A stretch of 64,000 nt of DNA from SHZL01 sp963815185. Lineage in GTDB: Bacteria; Pseudomonadota; Gammaproteobacteria; Xanthomonadales; SZUA-36. The DNA lies in contig CAWFGC010000004.1 of assembly GCA_963815185.1 (NCBI GenBank), positions 682,001-746,000 on the forward strand, in the 5' to 3' direction. Made by a program: the position numbers and the translations under genes. Position 1 is the stretch's first letter, and the number at the start of each line of letters is the position of its first letter. Positions 1 to 8,772 of this stretch are shown here, in pieces. A model generated the notes under the pieces. It did no database searches, was not told where the DNA came from, and saw nothing but the letters and a program-made list of their open reading frames with translations.

Positions 1-3000
1 CATCGCGGTCCCAGATGCCGTAAATCGACTGGACCGGGGTTCCCTCGGTGCTGTCATCCGAGATTTCCAGATACTTGCCGGTGCCGAAAACCACCAGCGC
101 GCCCTCCGCGATGGACAGCGGGTGGCGCATGATTGCCGGCCGGTTGGTGATGGCCTGGCGTTCGCCGGATGCGTTCCTGGCCACAAACAGCGGTGCACCG
201 CCGAATGCCACCGCCCAGTTTGACGGTTCGCTGGAAGTCACGTCGATTTTCCACATGTTACCGTCGAGGTCACCGATGTAGATGAAGTCGGCAAGGTAAT
301 CGCCATCGACATCCGCAACTGCGGGGGCAGACAGGCCATTGGCACCCGTAATCTTGATTTTCCTGTAATCGCTGGATGACCAGCCGTCTATGCCGTCCTC
401 AATGAACAGGATGTAGACATATTGATCGCCATGGGGTGATACATGCCCATCGGACGTTGTATTGTTATAGCCCGAGCTGAAAATGACTGCCCATTTGCCA
501 TTGGCCATTTTGCGGATTTGCGGATCGCCAAACACGAAGCCGAGATCTGCGTCATTTTCATCGGTGAATTCCCACAGCACGTTGCTGCTGCTGAAGTTTG
601 CCGGGATCGGTCATATCCAGCGCATACATACCCTGGCCGCCGCCGCGCAGACTGCCCACCAGCACGGACTTCCAGGTGCTGCCGATCTGCACGTCACCGT
701 ATTCCGGTGAACCATCGACGAAGAATTCATGGCCGTAATAGACATCGGTCAGCAGGTTGAGCTTGCCGATCAACTTGTTCGGTACGAAAGTGAGAATCTC
801 TTCGCCGTCGCTTTCACGAAAGCCATGCAACATGCCGTCATTGGCCCCGGCGTAAACCACTGCGGGGCGGTTTTGATGGTTCACCGCAAACGTCTGATAA
901 CCGCCGAAGGGATAGTAGAACGGCGGCCAGCCGACGTATTGCGGGTCGGAATGGTCGATATCACCTAGCCGATGGAGGCGCGGACGGAAGGCGTTACCGC
1001 CGGTCTCATCTTCATTTGAACCCCGAATGTAATTGAGCCGGGCCTGTCCCTCACCATCCGTAGATCCGGTGTTGGGGTTGATGTTCAACAGGTCTTTTTG
1101 CCCGCTGTTCAATCCGGTCCAGGTGAAATTGGCGCCGCTGTGGCTGCTGGCATTGTAGGTGAACACTTTGCGTGACGATTCGAACCAGGAGCGGGATTTG
1201 CCGTCCAGGATATCGCCGGCTTCCCACGCGATGGTGCCGAGCTTGCCATCTGCTTCGACGACATTGATCGCGAGCAAAGAGCCGTGCCAGTCGAGGGCAT
1301 CGAACTTGGCCTGGAAGACTTTTGAGTTGCTGGAAATGGAACCACCGTTGGTGGCGCCGGATGCGGCGCCGCCGATGCGGTCACCGATGCTTTCGATCGC
1401 GTGTTGCAGTTGTCCAATAAGATCTTCCGGTCGCTTGGCGGAAATGTATTTACCGCGGCTGTTCCAGGCCGCGTGCCAGAGATCATCGACCGATTTTTCA
1501 TTGTCGGAGGCGCCGTTCAGATACCAGGGCCCATTGTAGGTATCGGGGTCGAAGTCATCCGGCCGGCCGTCATTGTTCGCATCGCTCAGAGAGCCGGTAA
1601 TGCCAAAACCGATGGTGTAGGTCACCATGTGCTGGTGGGCGGCCGAATCGAACTTGTCCGTAGGCACGAGATCAGCCATCGGTGACAGGTCCTTGTCGTA
1701 ATAGTATTTGGCCACGTCCGCCAGCAATATCTTGGTGCCGAGTATGGAGCCGTTATCCTTGTCCACATCGTTTTAACTCGGACCGGATTGGAGCCGTTCC
1801 AGAAACCGTCGGAAAACAGGATCGAGAAGTTCTTCTGGCAGGCCAATACGATCGGCGAAGGCTTGCCGCTGAGGTCATCGTCATAATATCGGCCAACATT
1901 CTCCAGGCCACGACGAAGTGGCGTGCCCACCGCATATTGCGGCGAATCAATATAGGATTCGACCAGGTTCTGGTTTTGTGCGGTGAAGTCGGTGGTGGCG
2001 GCCGGCGGCATTTGAACAAACAGATTACTGTTGATCATGCTAAAACCGTAGCGGAAAGACGGCATATTGGTAATGACTTTTGAAACGCCGGCCCGGGCCA
2101 CCAGGTTGCGGCGCCGGTAATACTGGAACCAGTTGGCGATGTTTTGCGAAAGCTGCGTGACCGTTGCATTGCCCCCCAGGGCCGCAACGCAGCGCGAATC
2201 AGAATGTGACAGGGAGGTCGTCGTGGGATTCAGGCCGCCGGCGTTGGGGCTGTATTGATTCAGGGTACAGGAATAGCTGCTGGAGGAAGAGACCACAACC
2301 TTACGTTGCTGTCCCATTGATCGACGATGTCATTGGCGCCGCTGGTCCAGTCCGTTATGTCGGGCTGGGTACCGTAGAATCCCTTGTCATCTATCCAGTA
2401 ATAGTAGGTAAAGCCGCTGAGATTGCGCGTGTCGTAATAGCCCGAAGACCGTGACGGATCTGGAAAGGAACGTGCCGAGGTGAAACTCGCATTGCTGTAG
2501 CCGGGCCACGGCGTGTAACTGGATGCCGGGTTGAAATAAAGTACATTCAGCGCGCTGGACCGCACCCGCCAGTCCCAGGGATTATAAGCGTCATGCCCAT
2601 CATTATGGTCCTGTTCGCACAATTCTATAATGTCCCGGTCTTTATTGGTGCAAGCGGTGTTGTAGGCATCGTCATTGGAGGCGAAAATATATTCAAATGT
2701 TTCGTATATGTTGTTGTGATGGCTCTGCTGGCCAGTCCATTCGTAAAACTCACCGGTAGAATCAAGGGTATTGCAGCCCAGCCTGTTGTTGTAGCGGCAG
2801 GTGGTGAAATAGGTCGGCACCATGATGTCCCAATCCATCGAGCCCGAATCGTCCATTTCCAGGAAAATATTCGGCGTGGTGCTGAGATTTACGAACAATG
2901 GGACCTTCGGCAGCACCAGCGAGGCGGAAACCTCGAAGGGTGCGGCCAAGCCGGCAAGCAGTGCAAGTGCGGCCAGGGTGAAGGTGGCGTATGTCGGCTT

Positions 3001-3012
3001 GATGTGGTTCAT
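1..3012 (-). CDS. pilY1: PilY1-like type IV pilus tip adhesin, 3' end outside window, three frameshifts
   Basis: PilY1 caps minor-pilin complexes of type IV pili and acts in adhesion, surface sensing and pilus extension. The N-terminus has a signal peptide (residues 1-30) and a von Willebrand A-like MIDAS motif DxSxS inside DDSGSMD (residues 54-60). The C-terminal part is the PilY1 beta-propeller (VYAGANDGMLHGF), followed in the last frame by a calcium-binding loop DVDGDYLAD, as in known PilY1. The reading frame breaks near 2305, at the tttt run 1771-1774, and near 590, and continues without loss of homology each time; I infer indel errors. It is the last visible gene of the minor-pilin operon and starts 18 bp after pilX. 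The stop codon lies beyond position 1. Confidence 0.9.
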
Positions 3013-3030
3013 CCTTGAACTCCGCAGCGG

Positions 3031-3595
3031 CTATTCGAAGCGCTTGGCAATAACGGCGCGAACAATGGCGGTGCTGTTGGGCCGTGCGCCCAGCCCGCGG
3101 CCTGTGAGCGATAGAACGCAACCCCCTTTTGTGGGTCTCCGGCAAGATCGTCGCGGAGAAATTGTTGCTGTTCCATGATGTATCTGGGCTGGTCGTAAAC
3201 CAGCGGAACGCTGACATCCAGATTGCTGTCATCACTCGGGTCGATACCATAGGCTCTGGCGCTATCCCAGGTTTCATCGATGGGCGAGGGTGAACTCGGA
3301 TACACGCCGTGCTCCCAAACGCGGGAAACGCTGTCGCAGTCGGTAAGACACGGAAAGGGGCGGGATAGTGAACTTCTGCCCAGGCTCTGCAGCCAGGCTG
3401 ATGACCAACGGGTTCCCGCCTCGGCGGATTCAAAGGCCAGACCGATGTCGCGAAAATTACCGGCCAGTTTCTCTGTATGATGGCGCCCTGGGATGAGGCA
3501 ACCCCCAGAATGACCAGAACCAGCAGCAACATCAGGCCTATGATCAAAACCGCTCCTTTCTGTTTCTGCTGGGGCCTCTGCTGCATGCGATTCAT
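3031..3595 (-). CDS. pilX: Minor pilin PilX, two frameshifts
   Basis: The N-terminus MNRMQQRPQQKQKGAVLIIG followed by a leucine/valine-rich helix is the PilX form of a type IV prepilin signal (cleavage after KG). After a frameshift near 3480 the typical PilX segment FRDIGLAFESAEAGTRW appears. A second shift near 3115 restores the C-terminus LTGRGLGARPNSTAIVRAV, ending at a stop at 3031-3033. The restored length is about 188 aa, normal for PilX. Its ATG overlaps the pilW stop as ATGA (3592-3595). PilX is a minor pilin of the priming complex under PilY1. Assignment is from motif and operon position. Confidence 0.85.
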
Positions 3596-4426
3596 AGCGT
3601 CAAATTCCTGATCGTTACCGTAGATGTAAAAAGTTTGCGCATTTTGTGGTCTTCAGTGGCAGCGACGTTGACGTCGAGCACGTTGAATGACTGCTGATCT
3701 TCTACTGCTTCAGCATTCTCGGGGCTGGCGATCAGCAAGCCGATTTGAATGGCAACGGGAACACCGGCCTGCATGGTGTTGAGCAGGCTTTCGCTTTCGC
3801 ACAGGTACTGGCTCTGCAGGCACACGGTGCTCTGCGGCGTGATGTTGGCCGCCGTGGTCCAGGAATTGACGCTGAAGTCCGGCGGAAAGTCCGTATCTAC
3901 GCCGTAAAGCACCTGAAAAGATTCCACGCCATCAATGATATTCTGGTTGCTGTATTGCGCGGCCAGCGCTGAAGGCGATGCGCCGTATTCACAGGTGCGG
4001 CGCAGATTCTGGCTGTTATCGACCGAAAACGTCATGCGCTTGTAAAAAGCGGCCGGCTCGCCGGTTTCCGGATCGATGGTAGCGTTCACGGTGCCGAGGC
4101 AGTCGCTGCCGTCCTCGTACATGATTTGCAGCACATCATTGGCGCTGCCGCCACCATCAACCGATCCAGCGGTAAGTGGGTAGTAGCCGGAAAGCGGTTC
4201 ATTCCACACCGGTGAACGGAAACCGGCCTTGCGCATTTCTTCGGCGACGAGGTACATGGCCAGGCGGCCGTCTTCCTGGACCCGGGTCAGACCCTCTTGC
4301 AGCTGATAGGTCTGTTTGCTGTTGCAAAAAGCTGGGTCATGATCAATGTGACCAAAAGCCCGAGAGCCATCGCTACAAGTAGCTCGATCAGCGTAAATCC
4401 TAGGATTTGGATTGTGTTATAGACAT
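3592..4426 (-). CDS. pilW: Minor pilin PilW, two frameshifts near the 5' end
   Basis: A 666-nt open frame (3592-4257) encodes the body of a PilW-family minor pilin (start of it: MYLVAEEMRKAGFRS; end: MRKLFTSTVTIRNLTL). Upstream, in shifted frames, lies the prepilin helix GFTLIELLVAMALGLLVT, and before it an ATG at 4426 (MSITQSKS). Frameshifts sit near 4402 and 4325. The restored protein is about 278 aa, within the PilW range. PilW joins PilV, PilX and FimT/FimU in the complex that primes pilus assembly. It lies 13 bp after pilV and overlaps pilX by 4 bp, so it is translationally coupled. Confidence 0.83.
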
Positions 4427-4439
4427 AAAACTTTCCTTG

Positions 4440-4977
4440 TCATCGTATTAAATCGCTGCGCAACTCATCAGGGAACATGGAAATAACGTTGCGGTAGAAC
4501 AATTGGTTCTGCGACTGGGAATCCAGATTATGGGAATCCGTCCAGAAGAATTTTATCGTATTCAAGCCAACACCATCGCATGCAGGCTCTTCCGGTGCGC
4601 CGTCATCCGGCGTGGAATCCATGCAGATCACGGCGACGCCGCCCGGCAGAGCTGATTGATGCGTGCTGTACCCAGGCGTGGCATCGTATTGCGCCTGTTC
4701 GGCAAAGTCGCAGGTGGTATCGCAAAGCAGATTTTCTTGCCGGAATCCAGATTCACGGAATACATATTATTTTCATAAGGCGACTAGATTGGCCCGCATG
4801 GTGTCCGCCAATTCCGAGGCAATAATGTTCGCCTGGGATTCGACTCTGCCCGTAAGCAGTATTTTTCAGGTTGGCCAATGCCAGGCTGGCAACGCTGATC
4901 AGGCCCACGCTGAGAATGATCACAGAGGTCAGAATCTCGATCAGGGTAAATCCGTTTTGCAGTCGTAATTTGGTCAT
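4440..4977 (-). CDS. pilV: Minor pilin PilV, at least one frameshift
   Basis: The start MTKLRLQNG followed by FTLIEILTSVIILSVGLIS is a textbook type III prepilin signal and hydrophobic helix with the PilV flavour (VGLISVASLALANLKNTAYG). The C-terminal part (4440-4631) reads MICMDSTPDDGAPEEPACDG to SMFPDELRSDLIR in another frame, so the frame breaks between about 4630 and 4830. I prefer the ATG at 4977, which gives a 9-residue leader; an ATG at 5016, one base after the fimT stop, is the alternative. The restored length is about 179 aa, normal for PilV. Confidence 0.83.
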
Positions 4978-5017
4978 TGGCCTGTTACACCGTATGGAAT
5001 GAGGTGCCTCCCGCATG

Positions 5018-5561
5018 TTATTCGGAGCCGTGTTGATGAGATTGAATGGTGCCGAAAGGGCTAATGGTTACATCGAAGCACCCGGCCGGATCGCTCGAAT
5101 CTCCATAGCAGCCGGTAATGGTTGCATCAGCATCCAGCGAAGTAGTGCCGTCGGCCTGGAATACAATCAAATCGCCGTAGCCAGCGTCGGACAGGTTGCC
5201 TTCCAGCGATATGACGCGGAGGATTTCGCCAGCATCTGGTAAGCTGTCTCCATCGCTATCGTTGAACACAATCCAGCCGCGGCCCCAGCCGTTTTCACTA
5301 CAGTTTGCCTCATCGGTCGATGGGCAGATGGTGATGTTGGAGCCGGTTGTGATGGCGTTGGAGCGCGCCAGGTTCATGCCGGTCAACAATGGAATTACTG
5401 GCAGCGGTGATTTGGTTGTTTCGGGCCAGCTTTTGTAATGAGGGTAAGGCCAGCGCCATGCCGATCCCGATCAATGCCAGTGTGACGGCAAACTCGATAA
5501 CGGTAAATCCGGTGACTGATGCGCGGATGAAACGGGGACAGATTCCATTCTGTATTTCCAT
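5018..5561 (-). CDS. fimT: FimT/FimU-type pseudopilin (GspH domain), one frameshift
   Basis: The leader MEIQNGICPRFIRASVTG precedes FTVIEFAVTLALIGIGMALA, a type IV pilin signal. The rest (MNLARSNAITTGSNITICPS, then FNDSDGDSLPDAGEILRV) is typical of the GspH/FimT domain. The frame breaks near 5385 and the two halves align end to end. The ATG at 5561 has an AAGGA ribosome site about 8 nt upstream. It is the first gene of the operon fimT-pilV-pilW-pilX-pilY1. FimT and FimU cannot be told apart by eye; FimT homologues in some bacteria bind DNA during natural transformation. Confidence 0.8.
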
Positions 5562-5825
5562 GACCAAAATCCTTTTTGGTTGATGGGAGGTTAGTGTTCA
5601 CTGAACATACTACGCGCAAAATCTCAAAATCGAGCACCTCTTGTCGTACCAAGAGTGCCGTTAGTCGAAAACTGAGATCGCTGGCCAATGCACCGGAGCG
5701 GGCACAAGCTGCCTGAGAAATCACGCTGCCAGTGCGTCGGCAGATTCCGGTTCCCGATCGGGTATTGCATCCAAACTTGAACTGCCGGACCGGAATTCTG
5801 AGTTCCCAATCCGGCCCGGGACTTC

Positions 5826-5834
5826 TGCTAGAAT
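5826..5834 (+). promoter_or_regulatory. Extended -10 promoter element for gltX
   Basis: TGCTAGAAT matches an extended -10 (TGnTATAAT with one mismatch). No good -35 is seen at 17 bp. A start site about 7 nt downstream (near 5841) falls in the loop of the terminator hairpin at 5832-5862, so a transcript from here would lack the left stem arm and could reach gltX. The 230 bases between this element and fimT hold no convincing gene. Confidence 0.45.
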
Positions 5835-5862
5835 GCCGCCTCCTGCGAGGCGGCATTTTTTT
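5832..5862 (+). terminator. Intrinsic terminator just upstream of gltX
   Basis: A perfect 10-bp stem AATGCCGCCT/AGGCGGCATT (5832-5841, 5848-5857) with a 6-nt loop is followed by seven T (5856-5862). It is immediately followed by the gltX Shine-Dalgarno GGAG (5863-5866). No gene on the plus strand ends upstream, so it terminates an unidentified transcript or shields gltX from read-through. Confidence 0.75.
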
Positions 5863-5871
5863 GGAGTATCC

Positions 5872-7280
5872 GTGACAGTCAGAACCCGATTCGCCCCCAG
5901 CCCCACCGGTTTCCTGCATGTGGGGGGCGCCCGCACGGCCCTGTTCTGCTATTTGCAGGCCCGCGCCCACAATGGTGTGTTCATTCTGCGCATCGAGGAT
6001 ACCGACCTGCAGCGCTCGACGCCCGAATCGGTGCAGGCCATTCTGGACGGCATGGACTGGCTCGGCCTGGATTACGACGAAGGCCCGATTTACCAGACCC
6101 AGCGTTTCGCGCGCTATGCCGAAGTCACCCAAACGTTGCTGCAGCAGGGTAAGGCCTACCATTGCTATTGCAGCAAGCAGCGCATCGATGATCTGCGCGA
6201 ACAACAGATGCAGCAGGGCCTCAAACCGCGTTATGACGGTTTGTGCCGCAATCGCAGCGACGTGCCCGCCGGCATCAAGCCGGTGGTGCGGTTCCGCAAC
6301 CCGGCGGCGGGCGAAGTGGTGTTTGACGACCGGGTGCGCGGGCGCATCAGCATTTCCAACGAGGAACTCGACGACCTGGTGATTGCCCGGCCGGATGGTT
6401 CGCCCACTTACAATTTCACGGTGGTGGTGGACGACATCGACATGGGGGTGACCCTGGTCATCCGCGGCGACGATCACATCAACAATACGCCGCGGCAGAT
6501 CAATATCTACCGCGCGCTCGGCGCGGCCCTGCCCGAATTCGCCCATGTGCCGATGATCCTGGGTGAAGATGGCGCCCGCCTGTCCAAGCGCCATGGCGCG
6601 GTGGGGGTGATGCAGTATCGTGACGACGGCTACCTGCCGCAGGCTTTGTTGAATTACCTGGTCCGCCTGGGCTGGTCGCACGGCGACCAGGAAGTGTTCA
6701 GCCGCGAGGAAATGATCGCGCATTTCGATATCGGCGATGTCAACCGCAAGGCTGCCGCCTTCGATAGCGAAAAACTGGATTGGCTGAACCAGCACTACCT
6801 GCGCACACTGCCCGCGGCGGAAGTGGCTGAGCATCTGCGCTGGCATTTCGAGCAGGCCGGACTGGAGCCGGATCGCGGCCCGCCGCTGGCCGACCTGGTC
6901 TGCGGTGCAGGCTGAGCGGGTCAAGACCTTGCGCGAGATGACCGCAGTGAGCCGGATGTTCTACCAGGACTTCGATGAGTATGATGCCGGCGCGGCAAAG
7001 AAACACCTGCGTCCGGCGGCCGAAGCGGCCTTGCGCGCCAGCGCCGGCCGCCTGGCGGACGTGATGGTGTGGGAGCCGGAACGGCTGGACCAGACGGTGC
7101 ATATTCTGGCCGAGGAACTCGAGGTCAATCTGGGCAAGATCGCGCAACCCCTGCGCGTGGCTTTGACCGGCAGCGCGGTTTCCCCTTCGATTGGCAAAAC
7201 GCTGTGGCTGGTTGGGCGCGAACGCAGCCTGGCACGCATCGAACGCGCGCTGCGAGTACGTCCTCGCTCCGTGCCGCTGA
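5872..7280 (+). CDS. gltX: Glutamyl-tRNA synthetase, two frameshifts
   Basis: GltX charges tRNA-Glu with glutamate in the cytoplasm. The class I HIGH-type motif (PSPTGFLHVGGART) lies at the N-terminus, a zinc-ligand-like CYCSK segment follows, and the KMSKS-type motif is ARLSKRHGA. I chose GTG 5872 because GGAG lies at 5863-5866 and the protein then begins VTVRTRFAPSPTG as in the family. The frame breaks near 6902 (DLVC to VQAERVKT) and near 7250, where the alternative frame gives EYVLAPCR and a stop at 7278-7280. The restored length is about 469 aa, the family norm. As an essential gene it marks the frameshifts as errors. Confidence 0.93.
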
Positions 7281-7364
7281 TGCGTAGATGGAGCCCAGGC
7301 TGCCTTTGGTTGCGAAGCCGGCGCGTCAGCGCCGCCAAGGTAACCGTCCGTAACGGGCTGAACC

Positions 7365-8336
7365 ATGTCAAAAGTCGAGCGCTTATACCACCTGCACAAC
7401 ATCCTCAATCAGCGCCGCACGCCGATTTCGCGCCAGGACCTGATGGAGCGTCTGGAATGCTCGCAGGCCACCCTGTACCGGCTGGTCGCGGAGCTGCGGG
7501 ATTTTCTCGGCGCGCCGATTGAGCAGGACCCGGATACGCGGGGTTTTTATTACGACCGCAGTTATGCTCAGGCGTTTGATCTGCCGGGAATCTGGATCAG
7601 CCCGGGTGAGTTGCAGGCCCTGTTGACCGCGCGGCAGGTGTTGTCGAATGTCCAACCCGGCTTGCTCGAAGGCGAACTGGAATCCCTGCAGGGGCGTATC
7701 AGCGCACTGCTGCGGCAAAAAGGCATCGAAGCCGAGAGCGGGGAAACGCGCATTCATATCCAGCATGTGGCCGGACGCGCGGTGCCGGCGCGCATGTTTC
7801 AGGACGTGCTGGGCACGCTGATCCGCAGGCAACGGCTGAAGATCCGCTATCACGGCCGGCGCCGCGACGAGGAATCCGAGCGCACGGTCTCACCGCAAAG
7901 ACTGACGCAATATCGTAATTCCTGGTATCTCGATGCCTGGTGTCACCAGGCGAAAGGCTTGCGCAGCTTCGCACTGGAGCGCATTCGCGAGCAGGTAGTG
8001 GTCGACGAGCCGGCGCGGGAAGTCAGCGAAAAGGAACTCGCCGCGCATTTCGACCGTTCCTATGGCATTTTTTCCGGCCCGGCGGAACACATTGCGGAAC
8101 TCCGCTTCACGCCGGAAATGTCGCGCTGGATTGCCGAGGAAGTCTGGCATGCCGACCAACAGGGCGCCTTCGATGAGCAGGGCTGCTGGCGCCTCAAACT
8201 GCCCTTCAGCAGCGCGCGGGAACTGGTCATGGACGTGCTGCGCTATGGCCCGGATGTGGAAGTGATCGCACCCGATTTTCTGCGCCAACTGGTCGCCGAA
8301 GCCGCCGCCAGGACGTCGGAGCAATATATGGAATGA
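7365..8336 (+). CDS. HTH-WYL transcriptional regulator (YafY/PafC type)
   Basis: This 323-aa protein has an N-terminal winged helix-turn-helix (MSKVERLYHLHNILNQRR, then SRQDLMERLECSQATLYRLV) and a central WYL domain whose signature is NSWYLDAWCHQAKGLRSFAL near residues 180-200. WYL domains sense ligands such as nucleotides or nucleic acid in regulators linked to DNA damage or defence. The C-terminal WCX-like extension (ELRFTPEMSRWIAEEVWHAD) is present. No defence genes adjoin it; the neighbours are gltX and a small membrane ORF, so its target is unknown. The frame is intact. Confidence 0.85.
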   Translation: MSKVERLYHLHNILNQRRTPISRQDLMERLECSQATLYRLVAELRDFLGAPIEQDPDTRGFYYDRSYAQAFDLPGIWISPGELQALLTARQVLSNVQPGLLEGELESLQGRISALLRQKGIEAESGETRIHIQHVAGRAVPARMFQDVLGTLIRRQRLKIRYHGRRRDEESERTVSPQRLTQYRNSWYLDAWCHQAKGLRSFALERIREQVVVDEPAREVSEKELAAHFDRSYGIFSGPAEHIAELRFTPEMSRWIAEEVWHADQQGAFDEQGCWRLKLPFSSARELVMDVLRYGPDVEVIAPDFLRQLVAEAAARTSEQYME

Positions 8337-8368
8337 CGGGTAGGCCGGCTCTTCTCACGCTTTGAGAA

Positions 8369-8409
8369 GGCGGTGTGTTCTCCTGATGCCACGAAACAGG
8401 AGAACCGCC
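8369..8409 (+). promoter_or_regulatory. Hairpin covering the ribosome site of the small ORF
   Basis: GTTCTCCTG (8377-8385) pairs with CAGGAGAAC (8397-8405), extended by GGCGG (8369-8373) with CCGCC (8405-8409) across a bulge. The right arm contains the AGGAG Shine-Dalgarno of the ORF starting at 8411. A second small stem CTTCTC/GAGAAG (8351-8356, 8364-8369) precedes it. It may gate translation or simply end the WYL-gene transcript. Confidence 0.4.
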
Positions 8410-8410
8410 C

Positions 8411-8644
8411 ATGATCCAGTCTGTCCTGATGTTGCTCGCACCGGTCCAACAGGCACCGGCGACTCCCTCCGCCGGGCCGTTACGGTGCAGACGGATGGCC
8501 ACGCGGCCTGCGTTGCAGGCGGTGAATCTTTGGCAGCACAGAGCCGTAACCGGGCTCGCGGTGCTTGGCAATGCGCTGGGGTTGCTGCTGTTTCTGGCTG
8601 GCCTCGGGCTGGTCCTGCGTCTGGCCGAGGTGTTGCTGTCCTGA
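8411..8644 (+). CDS. Small predicted membrane protein, 77 aa
   Basis: I do not recognise the family. The ORF has an ATG with a good AGGAG 8 nt upstream, ends at 8644, and is followed by a terminator hairpin at 8683. The protein has a polar, proline- and arginine-containing N-terminal half and a strongly hydrophobic C-terminal segment (VTGLAVLGNALGLLLFLAGL, about residues 46-65) that would form one membrane helix. It lies downstream of the WYL regulator in the same direction. Evidence for coding is the ribosome site, the clean helix and the following terminator; there is no homology evidence. Confidence 0.45.
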   Translation: MIQSVLMLLAPVQQAPATPSAGPLRCRRMATRPALQAVNLWQHRAVTGLAVLGNALGLLLFLAGLGLVLRLAEVLLS

Positions 8645-8682
8645 CCCGCTCAGCCTCGTCAACTACTTTCCGCCGGCGCATA

Positions 8683-8722
8683 CCGCGGGTTGATGCCTCT
8701 CCGTCAACCCGCGGTTCTTTTC
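8683..8722 (+). terminator. Terminator-like hairpin after the small ORF
   Basis: CCGCGGGTTGA (8683-8693) and TCAACCCGCGG (8704-8714) form a perfect 11-bp stem with a 10-nt loop, followed by TTCTTTTC. It fits an intrinsic terminator for the WYL/small-ORF transcript on the plus strand. Confidence 0.65.
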
Positions 8723-8728
8723 GTGCAT

Positions 8729-8767
8729 GCTCCCAGCCCCAACTGGTGCCATAGTGGGGCTGGGAGC
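8729..8767 (-). terminator. Strong stem-loop after the aminotransferase gene
   Basis: GCTCCCAGCCCC (8729-8740) and GGGGCTGGGAGC (8756-8767) form a perfect 12-bp stem with a 15-nt loop, starting 6 bp beyond the stop of the minus-strand aminotransferase gene. There is no T-run directly after it on the minus strand, so it may act as an mRNA 3'-end stabiliser or work together with the hairpin at 8683. Confidence 0.5.
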
Positions 8768-8772
8768 CTGAT

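Noticed and set aside
1..3012. pilY1 and minor pilins as pseudogenes
   Set aside because: All domains continue across each break and the same kind of break hits essential genes such as gltX and gltA, so decay is not the simplest reading.
5395..6924. Long minus-strand open frame opposite gltX
   Set aside because: It is antisense to the conserved synthetase motifs, has composition-driven low-complexity protein, and contains no recognisable domain.
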